The notes under the pieces: model-generated
What the model was told of the DNA's origin: nothing
Seen by the model: the letters and a program-made list of their open reading frames with translations, nothing else
Databases searched by the model: none
Source: Megalopta genalis
Taxonomy: Eukaryota > Arthropoda > Insecta > Hymenoptera > Halictidae
Direction: 5' to 3'
DNA length: 64,000 nucleotides
Assembly: GCF_051020955.1 (NCBI RefSeq)
Contig: NW_027476785.1
Span: 1-64,000 of the forward strand
Position numbers and translations under genes: made by a program
Part shown: positions 28,711-43,550 of the stretch, piece after piece
Layout: the number at the start of each line of letters is the position of its first letter
Numbering within the stretch: position 1 is the first letter of the stretch

Positions 28711-28996
28711 ATATAGCTTCAGATACTTGCGATATAAGAGATATAGCTTCAAATGCAGACGAAACAAACGAGTTAGAATCAAATCCAGGTGAAGCACATG
28801 ATTTAGCTTCAAATCAATTCGAAGTACAAGGATTAGCTTCAAATCTATGCGATACAAATGATTTAGCATCAGATACATGCGATATAAGTGATATAGCTTC
28901 AAATGCAGGAGAAACAAACGTGTTAGCTTCAAATCCATGCAAAACAAATGATTATGCTTCAAATCAATGCTATTTAGAAGGTTTAGCTTCAAATCC

Positions 28997-30940
28997 GTGC
29001 GACAAATGAATAAGCTTCAAACAATTGGGATAAAAGTGATATAGCTTCAAATGCAGACCAAACAAACGAGTTAGCTTCAAATCCATGCGAAACACATGAT
29101 TTTGCTTCAAATCAATTCGCAGCAGAAGGATTAGCTTCAAATCAATTCGAAGCAGAAGGATTAGCTTCAAATCCATGCGAAACAACTGATTTAACATCAG
29201 ATAGTTGCGATATAAGTTATATAGCTTCAAATGCAGTCGAAACAAACGAGATAGCTTCAAATCCAAGCGAAACACATGATTTAGCTTCAAGTCAATGCGA
29301 TGTAGAAGGTTTAGCTTCAAATCCAAGCGAAACACAGGATTTAGCTTCAAATCATTGCGATGTAGAAGGTTTAACTTCAAATCCATGCGAAACAAATGAT
29401 TTACATTCAAACGCTTGGGATATATGTGGTATAGCTTCAAATGCAGACGAAACAAACGAGATAGATTCAAATCCAAGCGAAACACATGATTTAACTTCAA
29501 ATCAATGCGATGTAGAAGGTTTAGCTTCAAATCTATGCGAAACAAATGATTTAACATCAGATAGTTGCGATATAAGTGATATAGCTTCAAATGCAGACGA
29601 AATAAACGAGTTAGATCCAAATCCAAGCGAATCACATGATTTAGTTTCAAATCAATGCGATGTAGAAGGTTTAGCTTCAAATCCACGCGAAACACATGAT
29701 TTAGCTTCAAATAAATGCGATATAGAAGATTTAGCTTCAAATCCATGCGAAACAAATGGTTTAACATCAGATAGTTGCGATATAAGTGATATAGCTTCAA
29801 ATGCAAGAGAAACAAACGAGTTAGCTTCAAATCAATGCGAAACACATGATTTAGCTGCAAATCAATGCAGTGTTGAAGGTTTAGCTTCAAATCCAGGCGA
29901 CACAAATGATATAGCTTCAGATACTTGCGATATAAGAGATATAGCTTCAAATGCAGACGAAACAAACGAGCTAGCTTCAAATCCATGCGAAACAAATGAT
30001 TTAACATCAGATAGTTGCGATATAAGTGATTTAGCTCCAAATGCAGACGAAAGAAACGAGATAGCTTCAAATCCAAGCGAAACATGATTTAGCTTCAAAT
30101 CAATGCGATGTAGAAGGTTTAGCTTCAAATCCATGCGATACAAATGATTTAGCTTCAGATACTTGCGATATAAGAGATATTGCTTCAAATGCAGACGAAA
30201 CAAACGAGTTAGCTTCATATCCAAGCGAAAGACATGATTTAGCTTTAAATCAATGCGATGTAGAAGGTTTAGCTTCAAATCCGGGCGATGCAAATGATTT
30301 AGATTCAGATAATTGCGATATGACAGATATAGCTTCAAATGAAGACGAAACAAACAAGTTAGCTTCATATCCAAGCGAAACACATGATTTAGCTTTAAAT
30401 CAATGCGATGTAGAAGGTTTAGCTTCAAATCCATGCGAAACAAATTATTTAGCTTCAAACACTTGGGATATAAGTGATATAGCTTCAAATGCAGACGAAA
30501 CAAACTAGATAGCATCAAATCCAAGCGGAACACATGATTTAGCTTCAAATCATTTCGAAGTAGAAGGATTAGATTCAAATCTATGCGAAACAAATGATTT
30601 AACATTAGATAGTTGCGATATATGTGATATAGATTCAAATGCAGACGAAAGAAACGAGATAGCTTCAAATCCAAGCGAAACACATGATTTAGCTTCAAAT
30701 CAATGCGATGTAGAAGGTTTAGCTTCAAATCCATGCGATACAAATGATTTAGCTTCAGATACTTGCGATATAAGAGATATAGCTTCAAATGCAGACGAAA
30801 CAAACGAGTTAGCTTCATATCCAAGCGAAAGACATGATTTAGCTTTAAATCAATGCGATGTAGAAGGTTTAGCTTCAAACCCATGCGAAACAAATGATTT
30901 AACATCAGGTATATGCGATATAAGTGATATAGCTTCAAAT
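28997..30940. repeat. Block II superunit T5, right edge of Block II
   Basis: It starts at the last gtgcgacaaatg marker of the window and shares its first ~300 bp with T2 and T3. From 29,323 to about 30,606 it copies 26,597-27,880 at offset 2,726. It then skips 240 bp (eight monomers) and continues as a copy of 28,111-28,380. At 30,941 the first 2 bp insertion marker of Block III appears. Confidence 0.78.
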
Positions 30941-31692
30941 GCAAGAGAAACACAAACGAGTTAGCTTCAAATCTATGCGAAACACATGATTTAGATTCAA
31001 ATCAATGCGATGTAGAAGGTTTAGCTTCAAATCCGTGCGAAACAAATGATTTAACATCAGATAGTTGCGATATAAGTGATATAGCATCAAATGCAGAAGA
31101 AACAAACGAGTTAGCTTCAAATCCAAACGAAACACATGATTCAGCTTCAAATCAATGCGATATAGAAGGTTTAGCTTCAAATCCATGCGAAACAAATGAT
31201 TTAGCTTCAAACACTTGGGATATAAGTGATATAGCTTCAAATGCAGACGAAACAAACTAGATAGCATCAAATCCAAGCGAAACACATGATTTAGCTTCAA
31301 ATCATTTCGAAGTAGAAGGATTAGATTCAAATCTATGCGAAACAAATGATTTAACATCAGATAGTTGCGATATAAGTGATATAGCTTCAAATGCAAGAGA
31401 AACAAACGAGTTAGCTTCAAATCAATGCGAAACACATGATTTAGCTGCAAATCAATGCAGTGTTGAAGGTTTAGCTTCAAATCCAGGCGACACAAATGAT
31501 ATAGCTTCAGATACTTGCGATATAAGAGATATAGCTTCAAATGCAGACGAAACAAACGAGTTAGCTTCATATCCAAGCGAAAGACATGATTTAGCTTTAA
31601 ATCAATGCGATGTAGAAGGTTTAGCTACAAACCCATGCGAAACAAATGATTTAACATCAGGTATATGCGATATAAGTGATATAGCTTCAAAT

Positions 31693-32940
31693 GCAAGAGA
31701 AACACAAACGAGTTAGCTTCAAATCCATGCGAAACACATGATTTAGATTCAAATCAATGCGATATAGAAGGTTTAGCTTCAAATCCGTGCGAAACAAATG
31801 ATTTAACATCAGATAGTTGCGATATAAGTGATATAGCATCAAATGCAGAAGAAACAATCGAGTTAGCTTCAAATCCATGCGGAGCACATGATTTAGCTTC
31901 ACATCAATGCGATGTAGAAAGTTTAGCTTCAAATCCATGCGAAACAAATGATTTAACATCAGATAGTTGCGATATAAGTGATATAGCTTCAAATGCAAGA
32001 GAAACAAACGAGTTAGCTTCAAATCAATGCGAAACACATGATTTAGCTGCAAATCAATGCAGTGTTGAAGATTTATCTTCAAATCCATTCGAAACAAATG
32101 ATTTAACATCAGATAGTTGCGATATAAGTGAATTAGCTCCAAATGCAGACGAAAGAAACGAGATAGCTTCAAATCCAAGCGAAACACATGATTTAGCTTC
32201 AAATCAATGCGATGTAGAAGGTTTAGCTTCAAATCCATGCGATACAAATGATTTAGCTTCAGATACTTGCGATATAAGAGATATAGCTTCAAATGCTGAC
32301 GAAACAAACGAGTTAGCTTCATATCCAAGCGAAAGACATGATTTAGCTTTAAATCAATGCGAAGAAAGAGGTTTAGCTTCAAATCCTTGCGAAACAAATG
32401 ATTTAGTTTCAAACACTTGGTATATAAGTGATATAGCTTCAAATGCAGAGGAAGCAAACGAGTTAGCTTCAAATCCATACGAAACACATGATTCAGCTGC
32501 AAATAAATGCAATATAGAAGATTTAGGTTCAAATTCATGCGAAACAAATGATTTAGCTTCAGATACTTGCGATATAAGAGATATAGCTTCAAATGCAGAC
32601 GAAACAAACGAGTCAGATTCAAATCCATGCGAAACACATGATTGAGCTGCAAATCAATGCGATGTAGAAGGTTTAGCTTCAAATCCACGCGAAACACATG
32701 ATTTAGCTTCCAATCAATGCGATATAGAAGGTTTGTCTTCAAATCAATGCGACACAAATGATATAGCTTCAGATACTTGCGATATAAGAGATATAGCTTC
32801 AAATGCAGACGAAACAAACGAGTTAGCTTCAAATCCAGGTGAAGCACAAGATTTAGCTTCAAATCAATTCGAAGTACAAGGATTAGTTTCAAATCTATGC
32901 GATACAAATGATTTAGCATCAGATACATGCGATATAAGTG
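31693..32940. repeat. Segment repeated at 34,486-36,183
   Basis: The offset is 2,793 bp at the left end and 3,243 bp from about 32,041 onward. The second copy therefore carries 450 bp more, exactly three 150 bp units. Both copies hold tgcgaagaaagaggtttag (32,358 and 35,601) and aatgcagaggaagcaaacg (32,443 and 35,686). By the next marker (33,270 and 36,873) the offset is 3,603, a further 360 bp or twelve monomers. Confidence 0.78.
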
Positions 32941-34479
32941 ATATAGCTTCAAATGCAGACGAAACAAACGAGTTAGCTTCATATCCAAGCGAAACACATG
33001 ATTTAGCTTTAAATCAATGCGATGTAGAAGGTTTAGCTTCAAATCCATGCGAAACAAATTATTTAGCTTCAAACACTTGGGATATAAGTGATATAGCTTC
33101 AAATGCAGACGGAACAAACGAGTGAGATTCAAATCCATGCGAAACACATGATTCAGCTGCAATTCAATTCGAAGTAGAAGATTTAACGTCAAATCCAAGC
33201 GAAACAAATGATTTAACATCAGATGGTTGCGATATAAGTGATATAGCTTCAAATGCAGACGAAACAAACGAGATTTGTTTCAAATCCAAGCGAAACACAT
33301 GATTTAGCTTCAAATCAATGCCATGTAGAAGGTTTAGCTTCAAATCCACGCGAAACACATGATTTCGCTTCAAATCAATGCGGTATAGAAGGTTTAGCTT
33401 CAAATCCATACGACACAAATGATATAACATCAGATAGTTGCGATATAAGTGATATAGCTTCAAATGCTGACGAAACAATCGAGTTAGCTTCAAATCCATG
33501 CGGAGCACATGATTTAGCTTCACATCAATGCGATGTAGAAAGTTTAGCTTCAAATCCATGCGAAACAAATGATTTAACATCAGATAGTTGCGATATAAGT
33601 GATATTGCTTCAAATGCAAGAGAAACAAACGAGTTAGCTTCAAATCAATGCGAAACACATGATTTAGCTGCAAATCAATGCAGTGTTGAAGATTTAGCTT
33701 CAAATCCATTCGAAACACATGATTTAGCTTCAAATCAATGCGATAGAGAAGGTTTAGCTTCAAATCCATGCGAAACACATGATTTAGCTTCAAATCAATG
33801 CGATATAGAAGGATTAACTTCAAATCCATGCGAAACAAATGATTTAGCTTCAAACACGTGGGATATAAGTGATATAGCTTCAAATGCAGACGAAGCAAAC
33901 GAGTGAGCTTCACATCCACGCGAAACACATGATTTTGCATCAAATCAATGCGATATAGAAGGTTTAGCTTCAAATCCATGCGAAACAAATGATTTAGCTT
34001 CAAACACTTGGGATATAAGTGATATAGCTTCAAATGCAGACGAAACAAACTAGATAGCATCAAATCCAAGCGAAACACATGATTTAGCTTCAAATCATTT
34101 CGAAGTAGAAGGATTAGATTCAAATCTATGCGAAACAAATGATTTAACATCAGATAGTTGCGATATAAGTGATATAGCTTCAAATGCAAGAGAAACAAAC
34201 GAGTTAGCTTCAAATCAATGCGAAACACATGATTTAGCTGCAAATCAATGCAGTGTTGAAGGTTTAGCTTCAAATCCATGCGATACAAATGATTTAGCTT
34301 CAGATACTTGCGATATAAGAGATATAGCTTCAAATGGAGACGAAACAAACGAGTTAGCTTCATATCCAAGCGAAAGACATGATTTAGCTTTAAATCAATG
34401 CGATGTAGAAGGTTTAGCTACAAACCCATGCGAAACAAATGATTTAACATCAGGTATATGCGATATAAGTGATATAGCT

Positions 34480-36870
34480 TCAAATGCAAGAGAAACACAA
34501 ACGAGTTAGCTTCAAATCCATGCGAAACACATGATTTAGATTCAAATCAATGCGATATAGAAGGTTTAGCTTCAAATCCATGCGACACAATTGATATAGC
34601 TTTAGATACTTGCGATATACGAGATATAGCTTCAAATGCAGACGAATCAAACGAGTTAGCTTCAAACCCAAGCGAAACACATGATTCAGCGTCAAATCAA
34701 TGCGATATAGAAGGTTTAGCTTCAAATCCATGTGACACAAATGATATAGCTTTAGATACTTGCGATATAAGAGATATAGCTTCAAATGCAGACGAATCAA
34801 ACGAGTTAGCTTCATATCGAAGCGAATCACATGATTTAGCTTCAAATCATTGCGATGTAGAAGGTTTAACTTCAAATCCATGCGAAACAAATGATTTACT
34901 TTCAAACGCTTGGGATATATGTGATATAGCTTCAAGTGCAGACGAAATAAACGAGTTAGCTCCGAATCCAAGCGAAACACATGATAGAGCTGCAAATCAA
35001 TGCGATATAGAAGATTTAGCTTCAAATCCATGCGACACAAATGATATAGCTTCAGATACTTGCGATATAAAAGATATAGCTTCAAATGCAGACGAAACAA
35101 ACGAGTTAGCTTCAAATCCATGCGAAGCACATGATTTAGCTTCAAATCATTTCGAAGTAGAAGCATTAGATTCAAATCTATGCGAAACAAATGATTTAAC
35201 ATCAGATAGTTGCGATATAAGTGATATAGCTTCAAATGCAAGTGAAACAAACGAGTTAGCTTCAAATCAATGCGAAACACATGATTTAGCTGCAAATCAA
35301 TGCAGTGTTGAAGATTTATCTTCAAATCCATTCGAAACAAATGATTTAACATCAGATAGTTGCGATATAAGTGAATTAGCTCCAAATGCAGACGAAAGAA
35401 ACGAGATAGCTTCAAATCCAAGCGAAACACATGATTTAGCTTCAAATCAATGCGATGTAGAAGGTTTAGCTTCAAATCCATGCGATACAAATGATTTAGC
35501 TTCAGATACTTGCGATATAAGAGATATAGCTTCAAATGCTGACGAAACAAACGAGTTAGCTTCATATCCAAGCGAAAGACATGATTTAGCTTTAAATCAA
35601 TGCGAAGAAAGAGGTTTAGCTTCAAATCCTTGCGAAACAAATGATTTAGTTTCAAACACTTGGTATATAAGTGATATAGCTTCAAATGCAGAGGAAGCAA
35701 ACGAGTTAGCTTCAAATCCATACGAAACACATGATTCAGCTGCAAATAAATGCAATATAGAAGATTTAGGTTCAAATTCATGCGAAACAACTGATTTAGC
35801 TTCAGATACTTGCGATATAAGAGATATAGCTTCAAATGCAGACGAAACAAACGAGTCAGATTCAAATCCATGCGAAACACATGATTGAGCTGCAAATCAA
35901 TGCGATGTAGAAGGATTAGCTTCAAATCCACGCGAAACACATGATTTAGCTTCCAATCAATGCGATATAGAAGGTTTGTCTTCAAATCAATGCGACACAA
36001 ATGATATAGCTTCAGATACTTGCGATATAAGAGATATAGCTTCAAATGCAGACGAAACAAACGAGTTAGCTTCAAATCCAGGTGAAGCGCATGATTTAGC
36101 TTCAAATCAATTCGAAGTACAAGGATTAGCTTCAAATCTATGCGATACAAATGATTTAGCATCAGATACATGCGATATAAGTGATATAGCTTCAAATGCA
36201 GACGAAACAAACGAGATGGCTTCAAATCCAAGCGAAACACATGATTTAGCTTCAAGTCAAAGCGTTGTAGAAGGATTAGCTTCAAATCCACGCGAAACAC
36301 ATGATTTAGCTTCAAATAAATGCGATGCAGAAGGTTTAGCTTCAAATCCATGCGACACAAATTATATAGCTTCAGATACTTGCGATATAAGACATATAGC
36401 TTCAAATGCAGTCGAAACAAACGAGTTAGCTTCATATCCATGCGAAACACAAGATTTAGCTTAAAATCAATTCGGAGTAGAAGGAATAGTTTCAAATCCG
36501 GGCGATGCAAATGATTTAGCTTCAGATAATTGCGATATAACAGATATAGCTTCAAATGAAGACGAAACAAACGAGTTAGCTTCATATCCAAGCGAAACAC
36601 ATGATTTAGCTTTAAATCAATGCGATGTAGAAGGTTTAGCTTCAAATCCATGCGAAACAAATTATTTAGCTTCAAACACTTGGGATATAAGTGATATAGC
36701 ATCAAATGCAGACGAAACAAACGAGTGAGATTCAAATCCATGCGAAACACATGATTCAGCTGCAATTCAATTCGAAGTAGAAGATTTAACGTCAAATCCA
36801 AGCGAAACAAATGATTTAACATCAGATGGTTGCGATATAAGTGATATAGCTTCAAATGCAGTCGAAACAA
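34480..36870 (-). other. Longest stop-free stretch (796 codons), not called as a gene
   Basis: On the minus strand this frame reads as degenerate decapeptides of the type MDLKLNHVFR, basic and leucine-rich, with no domain, signal peptide or non-repeat end. Both ends fall at shared frame-changing insertions (the 2 bp mark at 34,486 and the 1 bp mark at 36,873), not at gene-like boundaries. The consensus A monomer in this frame has only three single-base routes to a stop, against six in each of the other two open frames. Longer open runs are therefore expected here without selection. I regard it as non-coding; spurious translation cannot be excluded. Confidence 0.6.
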
Positions 36871-38660
36871 ACGAGATTTGTTTCAAATCCAAGCGAAACA
36901 TATGATTTAGCATCAACTCAATGCCATGTAGAAGGTTTAGCTTCAAATCCACGCGAAACACATGATTTCGCTTCAAATCAATGCGATATAGAAGGTTTAG
37001 CTTCAAATCCATGCGAAACAAATGATTTAGCTTCAAACACTTGGGATATAAGTGATATAGCTTCAAATGCAGACGAAACAAACTAGATAGCATCAAATCC
37101 AAGCGAAACACATGATTTAGCTTCAAATCATTTCGAAGTAGAAGGATTAGATTCAAATCTATGCGAAACAAATGATTTAACATCAGATAGTTGCGATATA
37201 AGTGATATAGCTTCAAATGCAAGAGAAACAAACGAGTTAGCTTCAAATCAATGCGAAACACATGATTTAGCTGCAAATCAATGCAGTGTTGAAGATTTAG
37301 CTTCAAATCCATTCGAAACACATGATTTAGCTTCAAATCAATGCGATAGAGAAGGTTTAGCTTCAAATCCATGCGAAGCACATGATTAGCTTCAAATCAA
37401 TGCGATATTGAAGGTTTAGCTTCAAATCCAGGCGACACAAATGATATAGCTTCAGATACTTGCGATATAAGAGATATAGCTTCAAATGCAGACGAAACAA
37501 ACGAGTCAGATTCAAATCCATGCGAAACACATGATTGAGCTGCAAATCAATGCGATGTAGAAGGTTTAGCTTCAAATCCACGCGAAACACATGATTTAGC
37601 TTCCAATCAATGCGATATAGAAGGTTTATCTTCAAATCCATGCGACACAAATGATATAGCTTCAGATACTTGCGATATAAGAGATATAGCTTCAAATGCA
37701 GACGAAACAAACGAGTTAGCTTCAAATCCAGGTGAACCACATGATTTAGCTTCAAATCAAATCGAAGTACAAGGATTAGCTTCAAATCTATGCGATACAA
37801 ATGATTTAGCATCAGATACATGCGATATAAGTGATATAGCTTCAAATGCAGACGAAACAAACGAGATGGCTTCAAATCCAAGCGAAACACATGATTTAGC
37901 TTCAAGTCAATGCGTTGTAGAAGGATTAGCTTCAAATCCACGCGAAACACATGATTTAGCTTCAAATAAATGCGATGCAGAAGGTTTAGCTTCAAATCCA
38001 TGCGACACAAATTATATAGCTTCAGATACTTGCGATATAAGACATATAGCTTCAAATGCAGTCGAAACAAACGAGTTAGCTTCATATCCATGCGAAACAC
38101 AAGATTTAGCTTAAAATCAATTCGGAGTAGAAGGAATAGTTTCAAATCCGGGCGATGCAAATGATTTAGCTTCAGATAATTGCGATATAACAGATATAGC
38201 TTCAAATGAAGACGAAACAAACGAGTTAGCTTCATATCCAAGCGAAACACATGATTTAGCTTTAAATCAATGCGATGTAGAAGGTTTAGCTTCAAATCCA
38301 TGCGAAACAAATTATTTAGCTTCAAACACTTGGGATATAAGTGATATAGCTTCAAATGCAGACGAAACAAACGAGTGAGATTCAAATCCATGCGAAACAC
38401 ATGATTCAGCTGCAATTCAATTCGAAGTAGAAGATTTAACGTCAAATCCAAGCGAAACAAATGATTTAACATCAGATGGTTGCGATATAAGTGATATAGC
38501 TTCAAATGCAGACGAAACAAACGAGATTTGTTTCAAATCCAAGCGAAACACATGATTTAGCTTCAAATCAATGCCATGTAGAAGGTTTAGCTTCAAATCC
38601 ACGCGAAACACATGATTTCGCTTCAAATCAATGCGGTATAGAAGGTTTAGCTTCAAATCC
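35795..38660. repeat. Two ~1.2 kb copies in tandem, period 1,650 bp
   Basis: 35,795-37,010 matches 37,445-38,660 at an offset of 1,650 bp (55 monomers, 11 HOR units). Both copies include the tgcgttgtagaagg or agcgttgtagaagg monomer (36,249 and 37,899), the ttcggagtagaaggaatag monomer and the gagatttgtttc insertion. The left and right limits are placed where diagnostic bases stop agreeing. Confidence 0.82.
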
Positions 38661-41600
38661 ATGCGACACAAATGATATAACATCAGATAGTTGCGATATA
38701 AGTGATATAGCTTCAAATGCAAGAGAAACAAACGTGTTAGCTTCAAATCAATGCGAAACACATGATTTAGCTGCAAATCAATGCAGTGTTGAAGATTTAG
38801 CTTCAAATCCATTCGAAACACATGATTTAGCTTCAAATCAATGCGATAGAGAAGGTTTAGCTTCAAATCCATGCGAAACACATGATTTAGCTTTAAATCA
38901 ATGCGATATAGAAGGATTAACTTCAAATCCATGCGAAACAAATGATTTAGCTTCAAACACGTGGGATATAAGTGATATAGCTTCAAATGCAGACGAAGCA
39001 AACGAGTGAGCTTCACATCCACGCGAAACACATGATTTTGCTTCAAATCAATGCGATATAGAAGGTTTAGCTTCAAATCCATGCGAAACAAATGATTTAG
39101 CTTCAAACACTTGGGATATAAGTGATATAGCTTCAAATGCAGACGAAACAAACTAGATAGCATCAAATCCAAGCGAAACACATGATTTAGCTTCAAATCA
39201 TTTCGAAGTAGAAGGATTAGATTCAAATCTATGCGAAACAAATGATTTAACATCAGATAGTTGCGATATAAGTGATATAGCTTCAAATGCAAGAGAAACA
39301 AACGAGTTAGCTTCAAATCAATGCGAAACACATGATTTAGCTGCAAATCAATGCAGTGTTGAAGATTTAGCTTCAAATCCATTCGAAACACATGATTTAG
39401 CTTCAAATCAATGCGATAGAGAAGGTTTAGCTTCAAATCCATGCGAAACACATGATTAGCTTCAAATCAATGCGATATTGAAGGTTTAGCTTCAAATCCA
39501 GGCGACACAAATGATATAGCTTCAGATACTTGCGATATAAGAGATATAGCTTCAAATGCAAACGAAACAAACGAGTTAGCTTCAAATCATTTCAAAGTAG
39601 AAGGATTAGATTCAAATCTATGCGAAAAAAATGATTTAACATCAGATAGTTGCGATATAAGTGATATAGCTTCAAATGCAAGAGAAACACAAACGAGTTA
39701 GCTTCAAATCCATGCGAAACACATAATTTAGATTCAAATCAATGCGATGTAGAAGGTTTAGCTTCAAATCCGTGCGAAACAAATGATTTAACATCAGATA
39801 TTTGCGATATAAGTGATATAGCTTCAAATGCAGACGAAACAAACGAGTTAGCTTCAAATCCAAACGAAACATATGATTCAGCTTCAAATAAATGCGATAT
39901 AGAAGGTTTAGCTTCAAATCCATGCGACACAATTGATATAGCTTTAGATACTTGCGATATACGAGATATAGCTTCAAATGCAGACGAATCAAACGAGTTA
40001 GCTTCAAATCCATGCAAAGAACATGATTTAGCTTCAAATCATTTCGAAGTAGAAGGATTAGATTCAAATCTATGCGAAACAAATCATTTAACATCAGATA
40101 GTTGCGATATAAGTGATATAGCTTCAAATGCAAGTGAAAGAAACGAGTTAGCTTCAAATCAATGCGAAACACATGATTTAGCTGCAAATCAATGCAGTGT
40201 TGAAGATTTATCTTCAAATCCATTCGAAACAAATGATTTAACATCAGATAGTTGCGATATAAGTGAATTAGCTCCAAATGCAGACGAAAGAAACGAGATA
40301 GCTTCAAATCCAAGCGAAACACATGATTTAGCTTCAAATCAATGCGATGTAGAAGGTTTAGCTTCAAATCCATGCGATACAAGTGATTTAGCTTCAGATA
40401 CTTGCGATATAAGAGATATAGCTTCAAATGCAGACGAAACAAACGAGTTTGCTTCATATCCAAGCGAAAGACATGATTTAGCTTTAAATCAATGCGATGT
40501 AGAAGGTTTAGCTTCAAATCCATGCGAAACAAATGATTTAACATCAGGTACATTCGATATAAGTGATATAGCTTCAAATGCAAGAGAAACACAAACGAGT
40601 TAGCTTCAAATCCATGCGAAACACATGATTAAGATTCAAATCAATGCGATGTAGAAGGTTTAGCTTCAAATCCATGCGAAACAAATGATTTAGCTTCAAA
40701 TCAATGCGATATTGAAGGTTTAGCTTCAAATCCAGGCGACACAAATGATATAGCTTCAGATACTTGCGATATAAGTGATATAGCTTCAAATGCAGACGAA
40801 ACAAACGAGATAGCTTCAAATCCAAGCGAAACACATGATTTAGCTTCAAGTCAATGCGTTGTAGAAGGATTAGCTTCAAATCCACGCGAAACACATGATT
40901 TAGCTTCAAATAAATGCGATGCAGAAGGTTTAGCTTCAAATCCATGCGACACAAATTATATAGCTTCAGATACTTGCGATATAAGACATATAGCTTCAAA
41001 TGCAGTCGAAACAAACGAGTTAGCTTCATATCCATGCGAAACACAAGATTTAGCTTCAAATCAATTCGAAGTAGAAGGAATAGTTTCAAATCCGGGCGAT
41101 GCAAATGATTTAGCTTCAGATAATTGCGATATAACAGATATAGCTTCAAATGAAGACGAAACAAACGAGTTAGCTTCATATCCAAGCGAAACACATGATT
41201 TAGCTTTAAATCAATGCGATGTAGAAGGTTTAGCTTCAAATCCATGAGAAACAAATTATTTAGCTTCAAACACTTGGGATATAAGTGATATAGCTTCAAA
41301 TGCAGACGAAACAAACGAGTGAGATTCAAATCCATGCGAAACACATGATTCAGCTGCAATTCAATTCGAAGTAGAAGATTTAACGTCAAATCCAAGCGAA
41401 ACAAATGATTTAACATCAGATGGTTGCGATATAAGTGATATAGCTTCAAATGCAGACGAAACAATCGAGATTTGTTTCAAATCCAAGCGAAACACATGAT
41501 TTAGCTTCAAATCAATGCCATGTAGAAGGTTTAGCTTCAAATCCACGCGAAACACATGATTTCGCTTCAAATCAATGCGGTATAGAAGGTTTAGCTTCAA

Positions 41601-42620
41601 ATCCATGCCACACAAATGATATAACATCAGATAGTTGCGATATAAGTGATATAGCTTCAAATGCTGACGAAACAATCGAGTTAGCTTCAAATCCATGCGG
41701 AGCACATGATTTAGCTTCACATCAATGCGATGTAGAAAGTTTAGCTTCAAATCCATGCGAAGCAAATGATTTAACATCAGATAGTTGCGATATAAGTGAT
41801 ATAGCTTCAAATGCAGACGAAATAAACGAGTTAGATCCAAATCCAAGCGAATCACATGATTTAGCTTCAAATCAATGCGATATAGAAGGATTAACTTCAA
41901 ATCCATGCGAAACAAATGATTTAGCTTCAAACACGTCGCATATAAGTGGTATAGCTTCAAATGCAGACGAAGCAAACGAGTGAGCTTCAAATCCGAGCGA
42001 AACACATGATTTAGCTTCAAGTCAATGCGTTGTAGAAGGTTTAGCATCAAATCCACGCGAAACACATGATTTAGCTTCAAATAAATGCGATGCAGAAGGT
42101 TTAGCTTCAAATCCATGCGACACAAATTATATAGCTTCAGATACTTGCGATATAAGACATATAGCTTCAAATGCAGTCGAAACAAACGAGTTAGCTTCAT
42201 ATCCATGCGAAACACAAGATTTAGCTTCAAATCAATTCGAAGTAGAAGGAATAGTTTCAAATCCGGGCGATGCAAATGATTTAGCTTCAGATAATTGCGA
42301 TATAACAGATATAGCTTCAAATGAAGACGAAACAAACGAGTTAGCTTCATATCCAAGCGAAACACATGATTTAGCTTTAAATCAATGCGATGTAGAAGGT
42401 TTAGCTTCAAATCCATGCGAAACAAATTATTTTGCTTCAAACACTTGGGATATATGTGATATAGCTTCAAATGCAGACGAAACTAACGAGTGAGATTCAA
42501 ATCCATGCGAAACACATGATTCAGCTGCAAATCAATTCGAAGTAGAAGATTTAACGTCAAATCTATGCGAAACAAATGATTTAACATCAGATAGTTGCGA
42601 TATAAGTGATATAGATTCAA

Positions 42621-43550
42621 ATGCAGACGAAACAAACGAGATTTGTTTCAAATCCAAGCGAAACACATGATTTAGCTTCAAATCAATGCCATGTAGAAGG
42701 TTTAGCTTCAAATCCACGCGAAACACATGATTTCGCTTCAAATCAATGCGGTATAGAAGGTTTAGCTTCAAATCCATGCGACACAAATGATATAACATCA
42801 GATAGTTGCGATATAAGTGATATAGCTTCAAATGCAGACGAAACAAACGAGTTAGCTTCAAATCCATGCGGAGCACATGATTTAGCTTCACATCAATGCG
42901 ATATAGAAGGTTTAGCTTCAAATCCATGCGAAACACATGATTCAGCGTCAAATCAATGCGATATAGAAGGTTTAGCTTCAAATCCGTGTGACACAAATGA
43001 TATAGCTTTAGATACTTGCGATATAAGAGATATAGCTTCAAATGCAGACGAATCAAACGAGTTAGCTTCATATCGAAGCGAATCACATGATTTAGCTTCA
43101 AATCATTGCGATGTAGAAGGTTTAACTTCAAATCCATGCGAAACAAATGATTTACTTTCAAACGCTTGGGATATATGTGATATAGCTTCAAATGCTGACG
43201 AAATAAACGAGTTAGCTCCAAATCCAAGCGAAACACATGATAGAGCTGCAAATCAATGCGATATAGAAGGTTTAGCTTCAAATCCATGCGACACAAATGA
43301 TATAGCTTCAGATACTTGCGATATAAGAGATATAGCTTCAAATGCAGACGAAACAAACGAGTTAGCTTCAAATCAATGCGAAACACATGATTTAGCTGCA
43401 AATCAATGCAGTGTTGAAGATTTATCTTCAAATCCATTCGAAACAAATGATTTAACTTCAGATAGTTGCGATATAAGTGATTTAGCTCCAAATGCAGACG
43501 AAACAAACGAGATAGCTTCAAATCCAAGCGAAACACATGATATAGCTTAA
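42621..43550 (+). other. Longest plus-strand stop-free stretch (309 codons), not called as a gene
   Basis: Apart from a short start (MQTKQTRF) created by the 1 bp insertion at 42,638, it reads as decapeptides such as ASNPCETNDL, ASDTCDISDI and ASNADETNEL: acidic, rich in Ser, Asn and Asp, with a frequent Cys at position five. It ends at a stop caused by one substitution (gcttaaaatcac). If the satellite arose from a coding repeat, this would be the more protein-like frame, but nothing seen shows selection on it. Confidence 0.5.

Larger units (their letters stand above)
24354..28996. repeat. Block II expanded superunit T4 (4,643 bp)
   Basis: Its first 2.2 kb follow T1 at offset 6,259 and then 6,109, the change being a loss of exactly 150 bp near its start. 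Markers lie at 25,069 (ctattagaac variant) and 25,668. From about 26,597 it departs from T1 and enters a segment shared with 29,323-30,606. It ends at the gtgcgacaaatg marker at 28,997. Confidence 0.8.

Noticed and set aside
34480..36870. Minus-strand ORF of 796 codons and many similar ones (MDLKLN-type repeats) as protein-coding genes
   Set aside because: They consist only of satellite monomers, end at indels shared among copies, lack any non-repeat domain, and their length is explained by the low number of stop-adjacent codons in that frame.
42621..43550. Plus-strand ORFs (ASNPCETNDL-type repeats) as genes or as parts of a giant adhesin-like protein
   Set aside because: Stops and 1-2 bp indels break the frame every few hundred bases across the window, and the same breaks are copied from unit to unit. 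A real giant repeat protein would keep its frame.
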